Source: Rhodanobacter denitrificans (lineage in GTDB: Bacteria > Pseudomonadota > Gammaproteobacteria > Xanthomonadales > Rhodanobacteraceae). From it: a stretch of 64,000 bases of DNA. The notes beneath the pieces were generated by a model, which was given only the letters and a program-made list of their open reading frames with translations, did not search any database and had not been told where the DNA came from. The stretch covers positions 434,001 through 498,000 of the forward strand of contig NZ_QFWQ01000003.1 in assembly GCF_003335105.1 (NCBI RefSeq). Reading direction: 5' to 3'. Position numbers and translations under genes: made by a program. Shown one piece after another: positions 30,701 to 38,766 of the stretch. Numbering within the stretch: position 1 is the first letter of the stretch; the number at the start of each line of letters is the position of its first letter.

Positions 30701-31541
30701 TGCGCGTATGGTAGTAGGCGAACCAGTTGGCGATGTTCTGCCCGGCCGCCACGCCGGCGGGCGCAGCCACGCCCGAAGTGTCGGATGCCAGCACGCAACC
30801 GGATTTTCCGCCGCAGTCCGACGCCGCCACGTAGCTGACGGTATAAGGGCCTGCCGCCGGCCCCGTCGCATACTGGAAATAGTTGTACGTCGTGCTCTGG
30901 TTGTATGCGATGGCGCAGGTACCCGTGGTGGAGTACTTGCTGCTCGGGGTGAAACTCTCGCCGGTGGCGCCGGCCTGGTTGTAGTAGTAATAGTCGCACT
31001 GGTTTTGCGTGACGTTTTGATAGGTCACGGATGTGGGCGTGGCTACCGTGTTCGATGCCGAGAATTTGATGGCGCTGCCGGAACAGACGCCGCCGCAATC
31101 GTAATATTCATACCTTCCGTCGTAATGGGTCAGGTCGACGGGTGTCAAAGTGCCGGAAAACCCATTGACCCAGGCGCTGGTCAGGCCGCTCGCGGCAGGA
31201 TAGGAACTGGTGCCGTTCGCCTTGGGCGGCGGCACGTAGGTAACTGCCGGGTTGTAATAGACGCCGTTGTTGCTGGAGTTGATCACCGCGGCGTTATTGG
31301 TGTTGTTCTTGAGATAACTCCAGTCAGGCATGAAGTTCCATGCCATCGACCCCGAATCGTCCAGCATCAGCGTGATGTTCGGCGGCAGGGATTTCTGGAT
31401 GATCAACGGCGTCTGGTCGACCGGGACGGTAGCCAGCGCGGGCGAGCAGGCGACACCCAGCATCCACACGAACAAGCCGGCCGACAGCACTCTGCCGAGG
31501 GCGCGTCCTGGCTTGCGACGCAGGCGGGAGATGAGGTTCAT
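27747..31541 (-). CDS. pilY1: Type IV pilus tip adhesin/assembly factor PilY1
   Basis: 1,264 residues with a cleavable signal (cut after ALA about residue 38). The N-terminal half holds a von Willebrand A-like region with the metal-ion site DDSGS (61-65). The C-terminal half is the PilY1/PilC beta-propeller, opened by FRNRDTPLGDIVDSQPVYVG and containing repeated Tyr/Gly-rich blades. A calcium-binding loop DLNGDGLVNASD lies about residues 1191-1202. PilY1 caps the pilus, promotes extension and links surface contact to signalling. It is followed by pilE and preceded by pilX with the order fimT-pilV-pilW-pilX-pilY1-pilE, all on one strand. Codon use is less extreme in the first third (about 30500-31400). 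Confidence 0.93.
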   Translation of the reverse strand: MNLISRLRRKPGRALGRVLSAGLFVWMLGVACSPALATVPVDQTPLIIQKSLPPNITLMLDDSGSMAWNFMPDWSYLKNNTNNAAVINSSNNGVYYNPAVTYVPPPKANGTSSYPAASGLTSAWVNGFSGTLTPVDLTHYDGRYEYYDCGGVCSGSAIKFSASNTVATPTSVTYQNVTQNQCDYYYYNQAGATGESFTPSSKYSTTGTCAIAYNQSTTYNYFQYATGPAAGPYTVSYVAASDCGGKSGCVLASDTSGVAAPAGVAAGQNIANWFAYYHTRILMAKSGLMSSFVGIDPGFRVGFGSIDGGGSGNSNYQNLPASRYSYSDAYNGGTNYIAQVTPFGDGSTTGDQKNALWNWVSAAKASGGTPLRQALDAVGRYYQSSQPWQVMSSDPVPAGTTTELACRQSYTILTTDGFWNDSFTGPGNADGSNGATVTGANGQKYTYAAAAPYSDSYSNTLADVAMKYWETDLRTGTPNEVPTSSEDPAFWQHMTTFTLGLGFTPSGISPSGTTIPQIFNWANGGSAISSFSWPQPASNSLNNIADLAHAAVNGHGGFYSATSPEAFASGMKDALKRAAERVGTGASLAANSTQLKTGTMAYQANYYTAKWKGDLKALAVNPNTGAIAATPGWTAAGSLPAAASRNIWTYNPAAGGKTAAYVAFQDSSASTPPALSAAQLSALGTTAAAQANMVNYLRGDATLEQKNGGSFRNRDTPLGDIVDSQPVYVGAPDPNLFANETFTGSSTYLSYASGTTDNQGNFTPSVAASRAGLIYVAANDGMLHGFDATTGAEKFAYIPAAVLTTGSAGGLAGLNQLSSPDYGTTTSAPHQYFNDGELTVADVYMGSAWKSVLVGTSGRGLAKAVYAFDITDPTAIKFLWERSAGDGNSDGNSKYIGQMSGKPVIAQTADGVWSVLLGNGYNSAAGVPALLQFNLATGALSVHTTTDTTTDNGLAAPGVWMGLANNGVSTAAYAGDLRGNVWSFTLNTGSSTSTSTPGSTGSLLFVARDGSNNLQPITGGVLVGKDPANGNTWVFFGTGLYLSTLDLTNTATQSWYGLIVQTTNATNSPAIASSMTRAANLAQRSIVAETAGNPGATPPVSPARAVTPTPTSSDMTGMSGWYMDLLSPTGTGGANVAQGERMVTSNQFQGNLLLGTTRIPQASDVCNPSGGGWIMAINPFTGTNPSGNFFDLNGDGLVNASDTVTVNGKSYAAAGIGFNSLPNNPIFVGGSMLVSFDNGSNSSITTAGSTGMMQRVSWRELVNP

Positions 31542-31608
31542 GACGGTTCCGCTCCTGGTGCGGCATGGGAGGCCCCATGCGGTCTGTCTGCTTGTCTGTG
31601 CCCGCCGG

Positions 31609-32241
31609 TCAGCGCTGCTTGACCATCGCCTGCAACATCACCACGGCGCGGTCGCCGACCACTGCCGGATCGCCACTGCGCGCGGTGATCCGGTAGTACA
31701 CCGCGGTGGTGGAAGTTCCCTGCGCGCCGTAGTTCTGCGCGTTGGCGCTCTGGTTGAAGCCGGTGCTGGAACTGGTGTCGACCCAGTTGCCCATGTTTTC
31801 CACCACGTACTCGGGCTGGCCGGAGGCGACTCCGGCGACCGTGAACTGCCCCGCCGCCGTTCCCGTGGCCACGGTATGGATGCTTCCGCTCGGCAGGCCC
31901 GGATCGTTGAACGGATTGGTCAGGCACACCACGCTGCTGGCCTGGCAGTTGCGGGCGATGATGCCGGGGTTGCTGCCGACCAGCGCCGCCGCGGCCCGCA
32001 TGGCCGCCTCGGCCCCCTGGAAGGCGATCTGCCGGTCGTACAGGTTGCTCGCCATCTTCTGCTGCATGATGGTGCCGCGCACGGCGGCCAGCCCGACCAG
32101 GGTGATCACCACCAGCAGGATCAGCGCCACCACCAGCGCCACGCCGCGCTGGCCGGCCCGGTGCGACGACAGCGAGCCGCCGCGCCGCCGTGATGGCACC
32201 GCGGAGGCGGACAAGGGCCTGAACGTGCAAGCGTGGATCAT
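31609..32241 (-). CDS. pilX: Type IV pilus assembly protein PilX
   Basis: 210 residues. After a basic leader, the membrane helix GVALVVALILLVVITLVGLAAV and the following QQKMASNLYDRQIAFQGAEAAMRAA match the PilX N-terminal domain. The C-terminal part ends with AVVMLQAMVKQR. A single N-terminal helix anchors it before assembly. It starts one base after the pilW stop (TGACATG), so the two are coupled. PilX is one of the minor pilins that form the tip complex with PilY1. The 67-bp gap to pilY1 shows no terminator. Confidence 0.88.
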   Translation of the reverse strand: MIHACTFRPLSASAVPSRRRGGSLSSHRAGQRGVALVVALILLVVITLVGLAAVRGTIMQQKMASNLYDRQIAFQGAEAAMRAAAALVGSNPGIIARNCQASSVVCLTNPFNDPGLPSGSIHTVATGTAAGQFTVAGVASGQPEYVVENMGNWVDTSSSTGFNQSANAQNYGAQGTSTTAVYYRITARSGDPAVVGDRAVVMLQAMVKQR

Positions 32242-32242
32242 G

Positions 32243-33274
32243 TCAGTTCACCCGGTTGCGCACGGTGGTGGTGGCGGTGAAGCTGCGCACCAGCGGCCTG
32301 GTGTCGGTACCGGCGCGCTGGTCGGCGCTCTGTAGCGTGAGGGTGATCTGCGCGGCGTCGACCACGGCCCAGTTGCCGATCGAGCTGGCGGTCACGAACG
32401 CTGTACCGCCCCTCGCGTGATAGTTGATGACCATGCCGTTGACGTTGCGCACCATTTCCTGCGGCGTCCCGAGGGACACGTTCTCCTTGGCGTCGGGGGC
32501 TGCCAGCGCCACCCGGTACAGGGATCGTCCGCCGACCGGATTGTTGCCGACATACCAGTCGGCGGCGCCCAGTTTCGCGATCTGCGAATTGGCGCCGAAC
32601 TGGTAAAGGTTGCCGTTGGTGCTGCTGCAATCGCTGGGGTAGCCCAGGCCCTTCGAGCAGTTGCCCGGATTGACCGCGTTGCCGGTGTTGTGCACGAAGG
32701 TGACGTTGCTGTTGTTGTAGTTGCTGATCTGCACCAACACCGCGTGATCGGGATCGCAGACGATGACGATGTCGCCGGATTGCAGGTTGGTGGTCTTGTC
32801 GTTCAGCTTGAAATTCGCCGCCGGCTCGTTGTCGGTGGCCACGCTCATGCCGCCGTCGACCGCGCCGAGAACCTGCATCGAATCGGTGCCGGCGACCCGC
32901 TGGCCCACGCCGGTGCCGAACACGCCTCCGGTCGCCGGGTCGCCCTGGCTGCCGCTGTAGCCGTGCACGGCGTTGCTCCAGTTGGCCCACCAGTCCGTGC
33001 CGCTGTTGTTGAGCACGTTGCCCATGCGGTCGCCGTTGTTGCACGGATTGAGCCCGGCATTGCGGATATCGCGCGCCAGCAGCTCGAACGCGATGCGCGA
33101 GCCGTCCTGCACGTCGCCAAGCGCCTGGTTGGTGCGGTAGGTGCGCTGGTTGGCCAGGAACACACTGGCCACCCCGGCGATGACGATGAGGCCGAGCAGC
33201 ATCGCGACCATCAGCTCGATCAGGGTGAAACCGGCCGGCGGCCTGGTCGGCCCGGGCACGCGGCGGCAGGGCAT
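32243..33274 (-). CDS. pilW: Type IV pilus minor pilin PilW
   Basis: 343 residues from ATG 33274. The prepilin signal is cut at [16 protein letters not shown] (after Gly15), with the invariant Glu following. The helix continues to ASVFLANQRTYRTNQALGD and FELLARDIRNAGLNPC, typical of PilW (PF16074-like). An alternative GTG start at 33289 would overlap the pilV stop (GTGA) and add five residues. PilW is a minor pilin of the tip-complex set with PilV, PilX and PilY1. Confidence 0.88.
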   Translation of the reverse strand: MPCRRVPGPTRPPAGFTLIELMVAMLLGLIVIAGVASVFLANQRTYRTNQALGDVQDGSRIAFELLARDIRNAGLNPCNNGDRMGNVLNNSGTDWWANWSNAVHGYSGSQGDPATGGVFGTGVGQRVAGTDSMQVLGAVDGGMSVATDNEPAANFKLNDKTTNLQSGDIVIVCDPDHAVLVQISNYNNSNVTFVHNTGNAVNPGNCSKGLGYPSDCSSTNGNLYQFGANSQIAKLGAADWYVGNNPVGGRSLYRVALAAPDAKENVSLGTPQEMVRNVNGMVINYHARGGTAFVTASSIGNWAVVDAAQITLTLQSADQRAGTDTRPLVRSFTATTTVRNRVN

Positions 33275-33285
33275 CGGATGGCCGC

Positions 33286-33816
33286 TCACAGCATGGCCCG
33301 GGTGGCGACTTGCTGTGCGCTGGAACTGCCCGCGCCGGTCCGGCTGTCGTCGAACGTGATGGTAATGGTGCAGTCGGCGCTGGCGGTGCCGACCGCGGTG
33401 CAGGCGATGGCGCCGGTGGTGCTGGCGGTCGCACCGAGGCTCCGGTTGCCGAGCCCCACGCTGCACCACTGGCTGAGCTGGACGCTGGCCAGGGTGCTGC
33501 CCGGCGCGGGGCAGGCGTTGGCCGCGATCGGCGTGGTCGTGTTGTAGTCGCCGTTGCGGGCGCCGCCGATGTCCGCGCGCATCGCGTCCAGGATCGAGTA
33601 GCTGGCGACCGTGGCCATGCTGCGCGCCATCGCACCGTTGTTGGTGGACAGCGACATGGCCTGCAACGCCGCGATGCCGAGGAAGGCGATGGAAAGCACC
33701 AGCACGGCCACCAGCACCTCGATCAGGCCGACACCGGACTGGCCGGCGCGCCGGCGCGCGGCCTGCTGCCCGGGCAGGCGCACGGGGCGCATGGCCGGAG
33801 TGGGGCGATTAGTCAT
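33286..33816 (-). CDS. pilV: Type IV pilus modification/minor pilin protein PilV
   Basis: 176 residues. The prepilin cut is expected at GQSG/VGLIEVLVAVLVLS, after residue 28; Val replaces the usual Phe at position +1 while Glu5 is kept. The AALQAMSLSTNNGAMARSMA segment after the helix is characteristic of PilV. The start overlaps the fimT stop (ATGA) and the end nearly touches pilW. It probably acts in the minor pilin priming complex. Confidence 0.87.
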   Translation of the reverse strand: MTNRPTPAMRPVRLPGQQAARRRAGQSGVGLIEVLVAVLVLSIAFLGIAALQAMSLSTNNGAMARSMATVASYSILDAMRADIGGARNGDYNTTTPIAANACPAPGSTLASVQLSQWCSVGLGNRSLGATASTTGAIACTAVGTASADCTITITFDDSRTGAGSSSAQQVATRAML

Positions 33817-34436
33817 GGGCAGGCTCCCGAACTGGTGGCTACCACGAGAATCGATCCGGTCGTCATCGTGATCACGCGGTGGTTGTCGCTGCCCATCTGG
33901 CCTGTGCAGATGTCCGCGACCGTGCCGGTGTAGGGGCTGGTGGCGCCGACGGCCTGCCCCAGCCCCTGCCCGCCGAAACGGATCGCCACCACATCGCCCG
34001 AGAGCTGCACGCTCGTGCCGATGCCGACCGTGCCGGCCAGCACCGGGTTGGCGCCGGCGCCGGCCATCGCGTAGACCGCGCCGGTCTGGGTGCTGCACGC
34101 CGTACCGAGGGCGTCGGCGCTGTTGACGCTGGCCGAGTTGCTGCACAACTGCGTATTCGCATTGCGCTTGATGGCTTCCATCCGCGCCACGTTGATTGCG
34201 TTGACCATGTCGTTGGCGGCGGTGGTGAGCTTGTTGGAAAGGGTCAGCGACCTGAAGCTCGGCACGGCGATCACCAGCAGCACGATTGCGACGGCGAGGG
34301 TGATCATCAGCTCGACCAGGGTGAAGCCGCGCTCGCCCCGCCGCGCCATGGCACGCCATGGCGGACCGTCGCCGGCAATACCCGACCTCCGCGCTCCGAC
34401 CAGCGAAGCGCTCCGCTGACGCGACAAGACCCGCAT
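33813..34436 (-). CDS. fimT: GspH/FimT family pseudopilin (first gene of minor pilin operon)
   Basis: 207 residues from ATG 34436, which follows GGGAGAA. The prepilin site is GERG/FTLVELMITLAVAIV after residue 37; this leader is long, and an internal ATG (codon 30, position 34349) would give the more usual eight-residue leader but lacks a ribosome-binding site. GspH/FimT features include RSLTLSNKLTTAANDMVNAI followed by NVARMEAIKRN and a C-terminal beta domain. It heads the fimT-pilV-pilW-pilX-pilY1-pilE operon, 184 bp after the TPR-GGDEF gene on the same strand. Confidence 0.85.
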   Translation of the reverse strand: MRVLSRQRSASLVGARRSGIAGDGPPWRAMARRGERGFTLVELMITLAVAIVLLVIAVPSFRSLTLSNKLTTAANDMVNAINVARMEAIKRNANTQLCSNSASVNSADALGTACSTQTGAVYAMAGAGANPVLAGTVGIGTSVQLSGDVVAIRFGGQGLGQAVGATSPYTGTVADICTGQMGSDNHRVITMTTGSILVVATSSGACP

Positions 34437-34620
34437 GGCGTTCTCCCTGATACCCCTGCGCCCACTCTGTATCGACGCGCCGGTTCCGGCCAGCCCGCAG
34501 CCGACGAGTGGTAGCAATTGCCCGACAAGCGGCCGGCAGGGGTGCCGCGAAGGTGATCAGAGTCACAGGCGGCCCGCCGGAGATCCGGCGAAGCGGCGGG
34601 CCGGGGCCATCCTCAGGTCG

Positions 34621-36519
34621 CTACGGCGCTGCCTCGACCCGGTTCCTGCCGTTGTCCTTGGCGTGATACAGCGCCGCGTCGGCGCGCCGTACCAGGGAAG
34701 TCACTCCCGACTCGGCCGACCGCAGCTGGGCAACGCCGAGGCTGATCGAGAGCTGCAGTCCGACGCCGGCAACCGTCGGCCTCGCGGCGGCCACGGCGGC
34801 GCGCAGGCGTTCGGCCACATTCAGGCCACTCTCGAGGTCGGTATCGGGCAGCACGACCAGGAACTCCTCGCCACCCAGGCGACCGAGCCGGTCGAACTGG
34901 CGCAGTGCGCCCTGGCAGGCATGGACGATCTGCTCCAGCACCTGATCGCCGATCTGGTGGCCATGGCTGTCGTTGACCTGCTTGAAGTGGTCGATATCGA
35001 ACATGATCACGGTCAGTTCGTGATGCTTGCGGCGGGCCTCGTCGACGGCCATGTGCAGCGTGTGCTCGATGTGGCGGCGGTTGGAGATGCCGGTCAGCTC
35101 ATCGGTGAGTGCCAGCCGGTGCAGGCTGCGGCTCTGGCGCAACTGCCGCCCCGCGAGCAAGAACATCAGCAGCAGCAGCGCGCCGGCGAGCACGATCGCC
35201 AGACTCTGCCAGCCGCGGATGCGCTCCAGTGCGGCCAGCTGCTGCTCCTTGAGCGCCTTGTCGGCAGCAAGCTTGCGGTTCTCCAGTTCACGCCGCTCGG
35301 TATCGAACTGGTAGCTCATCAGTGTGGTGACCTGGGTCTTGGCCATGCGCGCCAGCGCGGCATCAGCCTTCATCTTGAGCTTCAGGTCGGCCAGCGCGGC
35401 GGCGGGATTGCCCAGCGCCTCCTGGTTCCGCGATCGCGCCTCGTACAACTCGGCCAGGTAACGCATGTTGTCGCCCTGCCTCACGTCAGCCTCGGCGACG
35501 TCGAACTCGCGCTCGGCCAGTTCATGCTGGCCAAGGCCCGCATGGGCCTTGGCCGACTGCAGGGACAGCATGCCGCTGCTGGACTTGTCCGAAGCGACCC
35601 GGAACTCGTTGCCGGCGAGCGCCAGTTGCTGCAGCGCCTCGGTGTACTGGTGCCGTGCATTGCTGCTCTCCGCCAATGCCAGCAGCGCGGATCCCACGCT
35701 TTGCCGCGAGCCGGTCTCGCGCGCGATCGCCAGTGCCTGCTGCAGCGGCGCCACGGCGGCCGCGGCATCGCCCCGCTCGGTCGCCAGGAACCCCAGTTCC
35801 ATGTCTACCGCCAACTCCTCCTGCCGGTCCTGCTTGCGTCGCGCAAAGGCCATCGACTGCTGCAGGTAGTCGGCGGCCTTGTCGTACTCGCCCAGTCGGC
35901 GATAGATGGTGGCGATGCTGATGAGGTTGGACTGGGCGGCTGTCGTATTGCCCACGGCTTCGTAGAGGTGCTGCGCCTCCAGGAAATCGAACAGCGCCCT
36001 GGCCTGCTCGCCGAGCAGCGACAAGGCGCCGCCGCGCCAGGTCAGCCCGTCGGCGACCAGGCGGCTGTTTTCCAGACGCCGGGCAATCCGGATGCCGGCC
36101 TCGTAGGCCGGCAGCGCGTCGCGCTCCGTGGTGACCCGGCCCTGGTACAGGCCTCGGCATATCTGGAAGTTGGCCTCCGCCTCCAGGTCGGCCGCCTGGT
36201 GGGCCTGCTCGATGCCGCGACCCGCGTAGGCGTAACCGCCGTTCGCGTCGTTGTCGAACGCCAGGAAGCAGTAGATGTACCCGTACCGGCGCTGCCGGTA
36301 GGCGTCGTCGGGCGGCAACAGGGTGCGCAGCCGCCCGAGCGTCTGGTCGACCGCGGCCCGGGTGTTGAGGATTACCTCACCGTTGTCCAATCGCCGCATG
36401 AGCTGGTCGAACGCCGCCGTATCGCGTACCTGTGCCTGCGTTGCCGCTCCCGCATGCACGCAGCACGTCGCCGTCAGCAGCAACAACAAACCCGACAAAG
36501 TTCGAAATAGTCCGGACAA
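34621..36519 (-). CDS. TPR-containing membrane GGDEF protein (diguanylate cyclase)
   Basis: 632 residues. The N-terminus (MSGLFRTLSGLLLLLTATC, then VHAGA) is a signal sequence, so residues about 27-430 are periplasmic and made of tetratricopeptide-like helical pairs. One membrane helix (about 436-456, LAIVLAGALLLLMFLLAG) leads to a cytoplasmic GGDEF domain with GGEEF at 549-553 and an I-site RQFD five residues before it. The domain should therefore be active and product-inhibited. The start is TTG at 36519; the first ATG downstream would delete the signal sequence. Lying directly upstream of the minor pilin operon on the same strand, it may couple an envelope signal to pilus function through c-di-GMP; this is inferred from position only. 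Confidence 0.9.
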   Translation of the reverse strand: MSGLFRTLSGLLLLLTATCCVHAGAATQAQVRDTAAFDQLMRRLDNGEVILNTRAAVDQTLGRLRTLLPPDDAYRQRRYGYIYCFLAFDNDANGGYAYAGRGIEQAHQAADLEAEANFQICRGLYQGRVTTERDALPAYEAGIRIARRLENSRLVADGLTWRGGALSLLGEQARALFDFLEAQHLYEAVGNTTAAQSNLISIATIYRRLGEYDKAADYLQQSMAFARRKQDRQEELAVDMELGFLATERGDAAAAVAPLQQALAIARETGSRQSVGSALLALAESSNARHQYTEALQQLALAGNEFRVASDKSSSGMLSLQSAKAHAGLGQHELAEREFDVAEADVRQGDNMRYLAELYEARSRNQEALGNPAAALADLKLKMKADAALARMAKTQVTTLMSYQFDTERRELENRKLAADKALKEQQLAALERIRGWQSLAIVLAGALLLLMFLLAGRQLRQSRSLHRLALTDELTGISNRRHIEHTLHMAVDEARRKHHELTVIMFDIDHFKQVNDSHGHQIGDQVLEQIVHACQGALRQFDRLGRLGGEEFLVVLPDTDLESGLNVAERLRAAVAAARPTVAGVGLQLSISLGVAQLRSAESGVTSLVRRADAALYHAKDNGRNRVEAAP

Positions 36520-36712
36520 TACGCCCCCAAGGAAGTCGATTCAGACTCTCCCTGTCCGGACAGCACGGGCCGTCGACTCGTTATCGGCCGCGCTCCGGAA
36601 AACCTGAGTGCGCATGATCCGTTCGTCGTGGCCGCTGCCCGACGGCAGCCGGACGACCGGTTGGCGCCACCAATCCATGGCCGCCGGACGCCGCTGCTGA
36701 CGCAATCGTCGC

Positions 36713-36741
36713 TTGCACCATCGCGGCGCGGCCCGTAATAT
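36713..36741 (+). promoter_or_regulatory. Sigma-70 promoter of tRNA-Thr
   Basis: TTGCAC (36713-36718) and TAATAT (36736-36741) are spaced by 17 bp. The tRNA starts 13 bp after the -10 box. Confidence 0.8.
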
Positions 36742-36753
36742 TCTCGGCTCTTT

Positions 36754-36829
36754 GCCGGAATAGCTCAGTTGGTAGAGCGGCGCATTCGTAATGCGTAGGT
36801 CGTAGGTTCGATTCCTATTTCCGGCACCA
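36754..36829 (+). tRNA. tRNA-Thr (anticodon CGT)
   Basis: 76 nt with encoded CCA. The acceptor stem pairs GCCGGAA (36754-36760) with TTCCGGC, then ACCA. The anticodon stem GCGCA/TGCGT encloses loop TTCGTAA with anticodon CGT, reading ACG. The T arm is GTAGG-TTCGATT-CCTAT. Single gene, with its own promoter and a hairpin terminator. Confidence 0.97.
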
Positions 36830-36838
36830 GTCCAGGCA

Positions 36839-36881
36839 CGACCAAGGCCCCGGGAAGCCACGCTTCCCGGGGCCTTGGTCG
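36839..36881 (+). terminator. Terminator hairpin after tRNA-Thr
   Basis: 19-bp perfect arms (36839-36857 and 36863-36881) around loop CCACG, ten bases after the CCA end. There is no T-run after the stem, so efficiency is uncertain. The 165 bp that follow, up to the ispH stop, show no gene. Confidence 0.75.
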
Positions 36882-37046
36882 CATCTGATGGCACGCGGCA
36901 TTGCAGGCGTCCGCCCCCCGGTTCCCGACGTCTTTCGCAGCCCTACGGCCGAAGGATGCTCCCTCGGCACGGCAATGGGCAAGTATGCCGCGCAACGAAC
37001 TCCGGCAGCGCCATGGTTGCGCCGCCGGAGGCTCGCGATGGCGGAA

Positions 37047-38009
37047 TTACAGGCTGGCGGAGCTGTTGCCGCCGACCAGGCGCAGCTCTTTCGGCAGGGC
37101 GAAGGTGATGTCCTCCGGCTCACCGTCCAGCTCGCGCACCTCGCCGACGCCCCATGACTGCAGGCGGACGATCACGTCGCGCACCAGCTTCTCCGGGGCC
37201 GAAGCGCCGGCGGTGAGCCCGATCCGCTCGACGCCGTCGAGCCAGCTGCGCTCGATGTGCTCCGCGCTGTCGATCAGGAACGAGCGCACACCCTGCTTCT
37301 CGGCCAGCTCGCGCAGACGGTTGGAGTTGGAACTGTTGACCGAGCCGACCACCAGCATCAGGTCGACCGCCTCGGCCAGTCGGCGCACGGCATCCTGGCG
37401 GTTCTGAGTGGCGTAGCAGATGTCGTCCTTGCGCGGCCCCTCGATCTCGGGAAATTTCGCGCGCAGCGCCGCGATGATCGCCTTGGTGTCATCCACAGAC
37501 AGCGTGGTCTGCGTGACGTAGGACAGCTCGCGCGGGAATTTCGGCGTCAGGGTGGCGACGTTCTCCACCGACTCCACCAGCAGGATCTCGCCGGTATTGG
37601 CCCGGTTCCACTGGCCCATGGTGCCCTCGACCTCGGGATGTCCGGCATGGCCGATCAGCACCACGCTGCGGCCCACCCGGCCCAGCCGCGCCACTTCCAT
37701 GTGCACCTTGGTGACCAGCGGGCAGGTCGCGTCGAACACCTTCAGGTGCCGCTGCTCGGCTTCCTCGCGCACCGCCTGCGATACGCCGTGGGCGCTGAAG
37801 ATCACGGTGGCGCCATCAGGCACCTCGCGCAACTCCTCCACGAACACCGCGCCGTCGGCACGCAGCTTGTCGACCACGTAACGGTTGTGCACCACCTCGT
37901 GCCGCACGTAGATCGGCGATCCGTAGGATTCCAGCGCGCGCTCGACGATGGCGATGGCGCGGTCGACGCCGGCGCAGAAACCGCGGGGGTTGGCGAGCAG
38001 GATGTCCAA
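37047..38009 (-). CDS. ispH: 4-hydroxy-3-methylbut-2-enyl diphosphate reductase (IspH)
   Basis: 320 residues (E. coli IspH 316). The last step of the MEP pathway: reduction of HMBPP to IPP and DMAPP with a 4Fe-4S cluster. The three cluster cysteines are Cys12 (PRGFCAGV), Cys96 (DATCPLV) and Cys198 ([11 protein letters not shown]). Active-site His41, His74 and His124 and the EGTMGQ loop are present. The start is TTG at 38009 after GAGGT, giving [10 protein letters not shown]; there is no ATG near. Last gene of the murJ-ribF-ileS-lspA-ispH cluster, separated from lspA by a palindromic repeat. The fkpB peptidyl-prolyl isomerase often found between lspA and ispH is missing. Confidence 0.97.
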   Translation of the reverse strand: MDILLANPRGFCAGVDRAIAIVERALESYGSPIYVRHEVVHNRYVVDKLRADGAVFVEELREVPDGATVIFSAHGVSQAVREEAEQRHLKVFDATCPLVTKVHMEVARLGRVGRSVVLIGHAGHPEVEGTMGQWNRANTGEILLVESVENVATLTPKFPRELSYVTQTTLSVDDTKAIIAALRAKFPEIEGPRKDDICYATQNRQDAVRRLAEAVDLMLVVGSVNSSNSNRLRELAEKQGVRSFLIDSAEHIERSWLDGVERIGLTAGASAPEKLVRDVIVRLQSWGVGEVRELDGEPEDITFALPKELRLVGGNSSASL

Positions 38010-38030
38010 GCTGACCTCGATTCGGAGCCC

Positions 38031-38096
38031 TGTAGGAGCCCGCTGGCGGGCGATGCTCCTGAATTGAAAAGCGTCGCCCGCCAGCGGGCCCTTACA
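38031..38096. repeat. TGTAGGAGCCCGCT-type palindromic repeat (family B)
   Basis: Left arm TGTAGGAGCCCGCTGGCGGG (from 38031) and right arm CCCGCCAGCGGGCCCTTACA (to 38096) are near-perfect complements with an A/T-rich centre. A second member lies at 50879-50966. It fills the lspA-ispH gap. Confidence 0.75.
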
Positions 38097-38109
38097 GCAA
38101 GAGCGGCAA

Positions 38110-38610
38110 TTATCGCACGCCGTTCCCGGGCTTGCCGGCGAACAGGCCGAACGCGATCAGCATCACGGCGCCCACCGTGATGCCGCAGTCGGCGATGTTG
38201 AACACCGGGTAGTTCCACTGGCGGAAATAAACGTGGATGAAGTCGGTGACCTTGGCCGCATGCAGGCGGTCGATCAGGTTGCCGATCGCGCCGCCGACAA
38301 TCAACGCCAGCGGCAACGCGGTGCGCCAGTCGCGGCGCGGCGTGCGCCGCAACCAGCCGACCAGCACGATGCTGATCGCCGCCGCCAGCAGCACGAAGAA
38401 CCAGCGCTGCCAGCCGGCGCCGTCAGCCAGGAAGCTGAACGCAGCGCCGGTATTGAAGGCCAGCGTCCAGTTCAGGAAACCCGGGATCACCGGATGCGGA
38501 GCGCCGGCCGGCTGCAGTGCCGACAACGCCCACCACTTGCTGAGCTGATCGAGCACGATGACGGTGGCGGAGAGCCAGAGCCAGGGGAGTGCGTTGGGTT
38601 TCGGGGTCAT
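38110..38610 (-). CDS. lspA: Lipoprotein signal peptidase (LspA)
   Basis: 166 residues (E. coli LspA 164). An inner-membrane aspartyl protease that removes signal peptides from diacylglyceryl-modified prolipoproteins. Four membrane helices can be drawn. The catalytic aspartates lie in [11 protein letters not shown] and [19 protein letters not shown] and [10 protein letters not shown] are further signature blocks. The start ATG 38610 gives [10 protein letters not shown]; an upstream in-frame ATG lies within the repeat-rich gap. No clear ribosome-binding site is visible. The gene sits between ileS and ispH, with a family A repeat upstream and a family B repeat downstream. Confidence 0.96.
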   Translation of the reverse strand: MTPKPNALPWLWLSATVIVLDQLSKWWALSALQPAGAPHPVIPGFLNWTLAFNTGAAFSFLADGAGWQRWFFVLLAAAISIVLVGWLRRTPRRDWRTALPLALIVGGAIGNLIDRLHAAKVTDFIHVYFRQWNYPVFNIADCGITVGAVMLIAFGLFAGKPGNGVR

Positions 38611-38658
38611 GGCGGGAGGCTCGGTCAGGAAATTTGGAGATGCTTTCGTGCGCGCCCC

Positions 38659-38742
38659 GCGTAGGGCGGGCACTGCCCGCCGCTCCGGCGGGATCCGTGA
38701 TGCGACGAGCCATGCAGTCGGCGGGCAGTGCCCGCCCTACGC
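38659..38742. repeat. Family A palindromic repeat with 24-bp perfect arms
   Basis: The arms at 38659-38682 and 38719-38742 are exact reverse complements, each also internally palindromic (GGGCGGGCACTGCCCGC). The 36-bp centre carries CTCCGGCGGGATCCG. It lies between ileS and lspA, inside a likely operon. Confidence 0.8.
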
Positions 38743-38766
38743 TCCCTGCACCGCCGACGTCACCGG

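Noticed and set aside
28713-31622. Open frame of 969 codons on the plus strand opposite pilY1
   Set aside because: Low-complexity shadow; pilY1 on the other strand has the expected signal, MIDAS and calcium motifs.
34437-34620. Sigma-54 promoter for the pilin operon
   Set aside because: No GG-N10-GC pair with the TGGC/TTGC context could be found upstream of fimT.
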